Of a DNA stretch of 17,685 nucleotides, positions 13,493 through 17,685 are shown in pieces. Below the pieces are notes generated by a model. That model saw nothing but the letters and a program-made list of their open reading frames with translations. It was not told where the DNA came from and did not search any database. Each line of letters opens with the position of its first letter. The stretch's first letter is position 1. The translations under genes and the position numbers were made by a program. The stretch is from the NCBI GenBank assembly GCA_029560815.1, contig JAKQKF010000149.1, forward strand, positions 1 through 17,685, given 5' to 3'. This DNA comes from a bacterium (GTDB taxonomy: Bacteria; KSB1; UBA2214).

Positions 13493-16123
13493 ATGAAAAA
13501 ACTTTTATTCATGCTGATTTTGATGAGCGTCGCAGGGGGAACGGCGCAGGATGTCGGCAAGAAAATCTATACCGCGCATTTCTGCGATCTCGCTGCACCG
13601 GTCATCGACGGCCGGAGCGATGACGCTGTCTGGCAGCAAGCTGATCCCGGTCAGGGATTCACCCAGCACGAACCGGACAATGGCGCGCCTGCCAGCGAGA
13701 AGAGCGGGTTCAGGATCGTCTACGACGCGGACAACCTCTATGTGCTGATCCGCAGCCACGACCGGCAGGCGGACAAAATCAGTTCACGCCTCACCCGCCG
13801 CGACGGCGATGCGGAGGTGGACGAAGCGGGGATCATCCTCGACAGCTATTTCGACCGCCGCACGGCCTTCGCCTTCGGCGTCACCGCCGCCGGAGTGAGA
13901 CAGGATCTCATCTTCAGCAACGATGGCGACAACGAGGATGAAAGCTGGGATCCGGTCTGGTTCGCCAAAACAGCCATCGACGATTCGGGCTGGACCGCGG
14001 AAATGCGCATCCCTTTCAGCCAGCTGCGCTACCCGGACCAGCCGGAGCAGATCTGGGGCCTCGAGATCTACCGCGAACTGACACGAAAGGATGAGTTGAC
14101 CCTCTGGCAGCACATCCCCAGGGATGCCTCAGGAATGGTCCACTTTTTCGGTGAGTTGCACGGCCTGAAGAATCTCGTCCAACCCAACCGCGTTGAACTG
14201 CTCCCCTACGCCGTCAGCGATCTGAGCACGGGCCGTCCGGATCCGGACAACCCCTTTGCGCCCGGCCGCACCGGCCACATCAAGGGCGGCCTGGACGGCA
14301 AGGCGGGCGTCACCTCGGACCTGACCATGGATTTCACCATCAATCCCGATTTCGGGCAGGTCGAGGCCGATCCCTCGGAGGTCAACCTCACTGCCTTTGA
14401 AACCTTTTATGAAGAAAAGCGCCCCTTCTTCATCGAGGGCAAAAACATTTTCGATTACCGGTTGGTCATGGGGGACGGCGATCTTTCCATGGACCAGCTC
14501 TTTTACTCCCGCCGCATCGGCCGGACGCCGCAGCGTGAAATCGAAACTGAAGAGGATGAATATCTTCGTGCGCCCGCCAACACCTCGATCCTGGGCGCCT
14601 TCAAACTCAGCGGCAAGACCCGCAGCGGCCTTTCGGTCGGGGTGCTCGATGCCATGACGCAGCCTGAGGAGGCGGAAATTAGCAGCGGAGAGGCCTCGCA
14701 GCATGAGGCTGTCGAACCCCTGAGCAACTATTTTGTCAGCCGGCTGCAAAAAGACTATGGCGCCGGTGCCACCTCCGTCGGGCTGATGATGACGGGTACC
14801 CATCGGCGCATCCAGGATGACAAACTCAACTTTCTCAATCGCGCCGCCTATACCGGCGGTATCGATCTGCGTCATGCCTGGAACAAGCAGAACTGGCTGG
14901 TGGATTTCCGTACCGCCTTCAGCCACATTCGCGGCCACAAGGAAGCCCTGCTCGAGGCGCAGACCTCATCGGCGCGCTATTTCCAGCGTCCTGATGCGGA
15001 TCACATCGAAGTGGATTCATCACGAACCACACTATCCGGCACCGGTGGTTCCACCAGCTTTGGCAAGGTGGGCGGCGGACGCTGGCGGTTCCTCGTCATG
15101 GGCATCTGGCGCACACCCGGCCTGGAACTGAATGATCTCGGCTATATGCGCCAGGCGGATCAGCTCATCCAGGTCTTCTGGGCGCAGTATCGCACGCTGA
15201 AGCCGCACAGCATCCTGCGCGAGTTTTATGCCAACGTCAATGAATGGCAGTTCTGGAATTTCGGGGGTGAATTCATCGGCAGGGGCGCAAACTGTAATGT
15301 GAACTTGACCCTAACCAACAGCTGGCATGCCGGGGGCGGCATCAGCCATGAGACCAGGTGGCTGGGGCTATCCGCCCTGCGCGGAGGACCGGCGATCTAT
15401 TATCCGGCGAGCACAAATATCTGGTATAATTTCTCCACCGACGACCGTAAAACGCTGAGCTTTTTCGGCAGCGGCCAGAACTATCACAATCAGGATGGCA
15501 TTACCCGCTTCAACCATTATTCCGCTGGCATTGAGGTGCGTCCCTCTGCCGCCTTCAGCCTCTCCCTGAATCCCTCCTGTTCTTTCGGCACAGAGGATCT
15601 GCAGTACGTCGATACCATCGAGACCACCCGCGGGCCGCGCTACATTATGGGCCGGATCGATCAGAAAAACCTGGCCATGGTAGTGCGTTTCGACTACTGT
15701 CTGACCCCCGAACTGTCGATTCAGTATTACGGCCAGCCATTCATCGCAGCCGGAAACTATACCCGCTTCAAATCCGTCACCCGGCCGCGCGCGAGTGTGC
15801 ATTCCGATCAGTTTGAAACATTTGGCGGTGAGGAGATAGATTACGACGAGGAAAATAATCAGTATGCCATCGACGAGGACGCGGATGGCCAGGAGGATTT
15901 CCGCTTTGACAAGCCCGATTTCAATTTCCGCCAGTTCCGCTCGAATCTGGTGCTGAGGTGGGAGTACCGCGCCGGATCGACCCTGTTTCTGGTCTGGTCG
16001 CAGGGGCGCAGCAATTCTGTCGAAGGGGGCCGTTTTTCATATCGCCACGATATGCGCGAACTGTTCAATGTCTATCCGGACAACGTCTTTTTGGTCAAAT
16101 GCAATTACTGGTTCTCTTTATAA
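13493..16123 (+). CDS. DUF5916 outer-membrane-type protein with CBM9-like N-terminal domain
   Basis: This 876-residue protein starts with a signal peptide (K-K, hydrophobic core, G-T-A-Q before Asp20). An N-terminal domain (about 30-230; PVIDGRSDDAVWQQAD... and EMRIPFSQLRY) is the carbohydrate-binding family 9-like fold. Then follows the DUF5916 signature V-E-A-D-P-S-E-V-N-L with EEKRPFFIEGKNIF (290-320). The remaining 550 residues alternate polar and aromatic residues and end in N-Y-W-F-S-L, consistent with an outer-membrane beta-barrel. An acidic insert (GGEEIDYDEENN) near residue 780 is also seen in this family. No activity is established for DUF5916. It is divergent from the esterase operon, so both may serve polysaccharide or surface functions. 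GAGAG about 12 bases upstream is a weak ribosome site. Confidence 0.85.
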   Translation: MKKLLFMLILMSVAGGTAQDVGKKIYTAHFCDLAAPVIDGRSDDAVWQQADPGQGFTQHEPDNGAPASEKSGFRIVYDADNLYVLIRSHDRQADKISSRLTRRDGDAEVDEAGIILDSYFDRRTAFAFGVTAAGVRQDLIFSNDGDNEDESWDPVWFAKTAIDDSGWTAEMRIPFSQLRYPDQPEQIWGLEIYRELTRKDELTLWQHIPRDASGMVHFFGELHGLKNLVQPNRVELLPYAVSDLSTGRPDPDNPFAPGRTGHIKGGLDGKAGVTSDLTMDFTINPDFGQVEADPSEVNLTAFETFYEEKRPFFIEGKNIFDYRLVMGDGDLSMDQLFYSRRIGRTPQREIETEEDEYLRAPANTSILGAFKLSGKTRSGLSVGVLDAMTQPEEAEISSGEASQHEAVEPLSNYFVSRLQKDYGAGATSVGLMMTGTHRRIQDDKLNFLNRAAYTGGIDLRHAWNKQNWLVDFRTAFSHIRGHKEALLEAQTSSARYFQRPDADHIEVDSSRTTLSGTGGSTSFGKVGGGRWRFLVMGIWRTPGLELNDLGYMRQADQLIQVFWAQYRTLKPHSILREFYANVNEWQFWNFGGEFIGRGANCNVNLTLTNSWHAGGGISHETRWLGLSALRGGPAIYYPASTNIWYNFSTDDRKTLSFFGSGQNYHNQDGITRFNHYSAGIEVRPSAAFSLSLNPSCSFGTEDLQYVDTIETTRGPRYIMGRIDQKNLAMVVRFDYCLTPELSIQYYGQPFIAAGNYTRFKSVTRPRASVHSDQFETFGGEEIDYDEENNQYAIDEDADGQEDFRFDKPDFNFRQFRSNLVLRWEYRAGSTLFLVWSQGRSNSVEGGRFSYRHDMRELFNVYPDNVFLVKCNYWFSL

Positions 16124-16180
16124 TTGTTCTCTTTGTATACGGGTTCATTTTATCGTTTATATTAACATTCACCTGCCAAG

Positions 16181-16230
16181 CTGTCCTTTTCTTTTGCCGT
16201 GAGCGGCATAAAAGCCGCTGGACAGGTTTT
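16181..16230 (+). terminator. Probable terminator after the DUF5916 gene
   Basis: AGCGGC-ATAAAA-GCCGCT (16202-16219) forms a 6-base-pair hairpin. The flanking CTGTCC (16181-16186) and GGACAG (16220-16225) can extend it, with a one-sided bulge, and GTTTT follows. It lies 60-100 bases past the DUF5916 stop. The T run is short, so efficiency is uncertain. Confidence 0.4.
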
Positions 16231-16279
16231 GTCGCTTTTCCATATAAGCGCGTTTTGCACAATCCACCATTTATGCCTG

Positions 16280-16300
16280 GCGCTGACCATAATTCAGCGC
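16280..16300. other. Hairpin in the gene-free stretch before the methyltransferase
   Basis: GCGCTGA (16280-16286) and TCAGCGC (16294-16300) are perfect inverted arms around 7 bases. It lies about 130 bases beyond the methyltransferase stop on the minus strand, but no T run follows in that direction. The rest of 16124-16425 is AT-rich and holds no supported gene. Confidence 0.3.
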
Positions 16301-16425
16301 TGCTCGACGTCTTAGGAAATAAAAAGATATTAATAAAAAATTCTGGCCCAAAGCGACTGCCGACGCAAATGCCATCTGCTTTTAGGTCGGATGCTGCCCA
16401 ACTTCCGGCGAAGTTTCAGGACCAT

Positions 16426-17037
16426 TCATTGGTAATCCGGCTCCCGGGTATGCAATGCGTAACGATACAGGGTTTCCAGATAAAAATCATTGGCATAGAC
16501 ACTCTGAAGCAAAAGATTGGCATGGAGGGGCTGATCGATGATCTGAAGTTTTTCCCGTTCATGTGCATGGTACCATTCCAGCAAAAAGGGATCCGGGATG
16601 TTGATGGCGACAGCTGTATTCTGATGACTCTGTTTTTTCAGCGTTGCGAACAGGGCGGTGTGTTTTTCCAGGGGGATGTGTTCCAGGACGTCAGCCAAAA
16701 GAATGAAATCAAATTTATCCGGAATGCTGAAATCGTCCATATCGGTGATGTGGTAGCGGACATGGTCCATTTGCCGGGTGTGTTGTTGAGCCAGTTCGAT
16801 GCATTTAGGACTGATGTCGGTGGCAACAATGATTCCTTTGTGGCAATAACCACCGAGCAGGCGGGTGAGGATGCCTATGCCGCAACCGATCTCCAGCACG
16901 GCGCTGTCGCGCCGCAAACCCAGTTGTTTGAGATTGCGGAGAATCGTGCGGTGGCGGATATTGACGCCGGTTTTTAATTGTTGCTGTGAAAAGGTATCAT
17001 AATAGGAACGAACCTGATGAGAATCTGTCGATGTCAT
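16426..17037 (-). CDS. Class I SAM-dependent methyltransferase
   Basis: This 203-residue soluble protein has the Rossmann methyltransferase signature: motif I VLEIGCGIG (47-55), Asp74 at the end of strand 2 in IIVATDIS (ribose contact), acidic D-M-D-D near 99-102 (adenine side), and FDFILLADVLEHIP (109-122). The pattern matches UbiE/Methyltransf_11-type enzymes. The acceptor cannot be inferred: the C-terminal third (LLEWYHAHEREKLQ...) is not one recognised here. Base composition is visibly more AT-rich than in the genes to its left, and it stands alone beside an insertion sequence, so recent acquisition is possible. The ribosome site (AGGAAA) lies about 11 bases upstream of the ATG, rather far. 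Confidence 0.85.
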   Translation of the reverse strand: MTSTDSHQVRSYYDTFSQQQLKTGVNIRHRTILRNLKQLGLRRDSAVLEIGCGIGILTRLLGGYCHKGIIVATDISPKCIELAQQHTRQMDHVRYHITDMDDFSIPDKFDFILLADVLEHIPLEKHTALFATLKKQSHQNTAVAINIPDPFLLEWYHAHEREKLQIIDQPLHANLLLQSVYANDFYLETLYRYALHTREPDYQ

Positions 17038-17250
17038 GGAGTATTGTTTCCTATTCTACCAAAGAGTACAAAGCGGAAGCAGCCTGCATTGCGCTGCACA
17101 GAGTGACCTCACAGGAAGTAAAGTGTCCTGCAGAGAGGGGCAGTGTCATAACCGCAGCGATGGAACGGCTCGAATTTTCTCCATCTGTGCCTGGCAAATT
17201 AGCGTTTCGTGACCGCAAAGCCGGACTTCGACAGTTGTAGGCTACTTTTT

Positions 17251-17282
17251 GCCTGATCAGGCTGGATAAGATAAATATTTAT
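17251..17282. repeat. Two perfect palindromes upstream of the transposase
   Basis: GCCTGATCAGGC (17251-17262) and ATAAATATTTAT (17271-17282) are 12-base perfect palindromes. They lie in the gene-free, AT-rich stretch 17038-17376 that should contain the left end of the insertion sequence. The terminal inverted repeat cannot be assigned because the other end lies outside the window. Confidence 0.35.
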
Positions 17283-17341
17283 AGCAAATCTACATCGAAA
17301 ATCAGCGAAAAAGCGTAGGCACACATATTGTAAATAAGTAC

Positions 17342-17378
17342 TTGACAGGAATCGCTGAAATGCCTATATTATAGGCAT
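17342..17378 (+). promoter_or_regulatory. Transposase promoter with 19-base palindrome over -10 and start codon
   Basis: TTGACA (17342-17347, perfect) and TATATT (17365-17370) are 17 bases apart. The expected start of transcription, 6-7 bases past the -10 box, falls on the ATG at 17377, so the message should be leaderless; no Shine-Dalgarno is present. ATGCCTATA-T-TATAGGCAT (17360-17378) is a perfect palindrome covering the -10 box and the first two bases of the start codon. Confidence 0.65.
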
Positions 17379-17685
17379 GTATATACGACAAATCTCTCGC
17401 AAAAACAAAGATGGCTCCAAGGTCACTTACGTCCAACTGGCCCATAACGAGCGTGATCCGATTAAGGGCTTCGCTGTTGCCAAGGTCCTCTACAACTTCG
17501 GCCGCGTCGAAGAATTGGACATCGAGCAGCTCAAGCGACTGGTAGCCAGTATTTCACGATTTCTTTCACCAGAAGATGCGCTGGCCGCCAAAGCCGCCAT
17601 CAATCTTGGGGTTCCAGAAGTCAAATTCACCTCTTGCCGCAGTTTTGGCGGCATCTACCTTCTGGCCGCCCTTTGGCAGCAGCTG
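17377..17685 (+). CDS. Transposase, IS1634-type (IS4 superfamily), N-terminal part
   Basis: An open frame of 103 codons from ATG 17377 runs off the right edge. It begins MYIRQISRKNKDGSKVTYVQ, continues with VLYNFGR and a helix ending LVASISRFLSP, and then has F-G-G-I-Y-L-L-A-A-L-W. This is the conserved N-terminal region of IS1634-family transposases, which move DNA with a DDE-type RNase H-like nuclease; the catalytic residues lie beyond the window. It may or may not be intact. GC content is higher than in the 340 bases before it, in keeping with a separate origin. Expression is probably controlled by the palindrome at its start. Confidence 0.85.
   Translation, partial: MYIRQISRKNKDGSKVTYVQLAHNERDPIKGFAVAKVLYNFGRVEELDIEQLKRLVASISRFLSPEDALAAKAAINLGVPEVKFTSCRSFGGIYLLAALWQQL

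Larger units (their letters stand above)
17342..17685 (+). mobile_element. Left part of an IS1634-type insertion sequence
   Basis: The transposase start and its own promoter mark the element, whose left terminus lies somewhere between about 17240 and 17341. The exact boundary, terminal repeat and target duplication cannot be defined without the other end. It lies next to a lone, AT-richer methyltransferase gene. Confidence 0.7.

Noticed and set aside
14129..14938. Minus strand open frame (269 aa) opposite DUF5916
   Set aside because: Shadow frame; the + strand carries the family signature.
16986..17240. Small + strand open frame spanning the methyltransferase 5' end
   Set aside because: Half lies antisense to the methyltransferase, no ribosome site and no recognisable features.
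17251..17262. GCCTGATCAGGC next to T5 as a terminator
   Set aside because: A loopless palindrome, and the T run lies before it on + and becomes A's after it on minus.

Overview
The window comes from a GC-rich, Gram-negative-type bacterial chromosome. It carries Sec signal peptides, a lipoprotein, a large outer-membrane-type DUF5916 protein and two tandem DUF1080 (3-keto-disaccharide hydrolase) domains. That gene content recalls the FCB lineages and relatives (Bacteroidota, Gemmatimonadota, Calditrichota/KSB1-like) that degrade polymers. The clear Shine-Dalgarno sites and sigma70-like promoters (TTGACA/TTGAAA, 17-base spacing, TATATT) argue against Bacteroidota proper. This placement is inference from gene content only. 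No rRNA, tRNA or CRISPR array was seen.

Left part (1-3285): the beginning of an exported protein runs off the left edge on the minus strand and may carry a frameshift in its signal peptide. Next come two minus-strand major facilitator transporters, a FucP-like one followed 6 bases later by an MFS_3/EntS-like one. A good intrinsic terminator lies about 200 bases beyond them. A dyad and a bulged hairpin lie in the divergent gap.

Middle part (3286-8507): an SGNH/GDSL lipoprotein hydrolase (+); osmC (-) with a well-defined promoter that fixes its start; then on + a HAD phosphatase, a UroD-family methyltransferase-like protein with H-x-C...C zinc ligands, and a secreted protein with two DUF1080 domains. 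A nested inverted repeat separates this group from the next, convergent one.

Right-centre (8508-16123): a tightly packed minus-strand operon of a 1000-residue secreted modular esterase, an AlkD-like DNA alkylation repair protein and a PhzF-family protein. The stop codon of one gene lies in or next to the next gene's start signals, and the last two genes overlap by ATGA. The esterase ends in a domain that resembles the 5'-nucleotidase C-terminal domain without its catalytic partner. Across a 450-base divergent gap lies the 876-residue DUF5916 outer-membrane-type protein (+).

Right end (16124-17685): base composition becomes visibly more AT-rich. A lone SAM-dependent methyltransferase (-) is followed by the 5' end of an IS1634/IS4-type transposase (+). 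Its near-consensus promoter should start transcription at the ATG itself, and a perfect 19-base palindrome covers the -10 box and the first two bases of the start codon. This looks like a built-in control on transposase expression.

No complete, obviously new multi-gene system was found. The best leads are the transposase start architecture, the esterase with an orphan 5'-nucleotidase-like domain, and the esterase-AlkD-PhzF operon.
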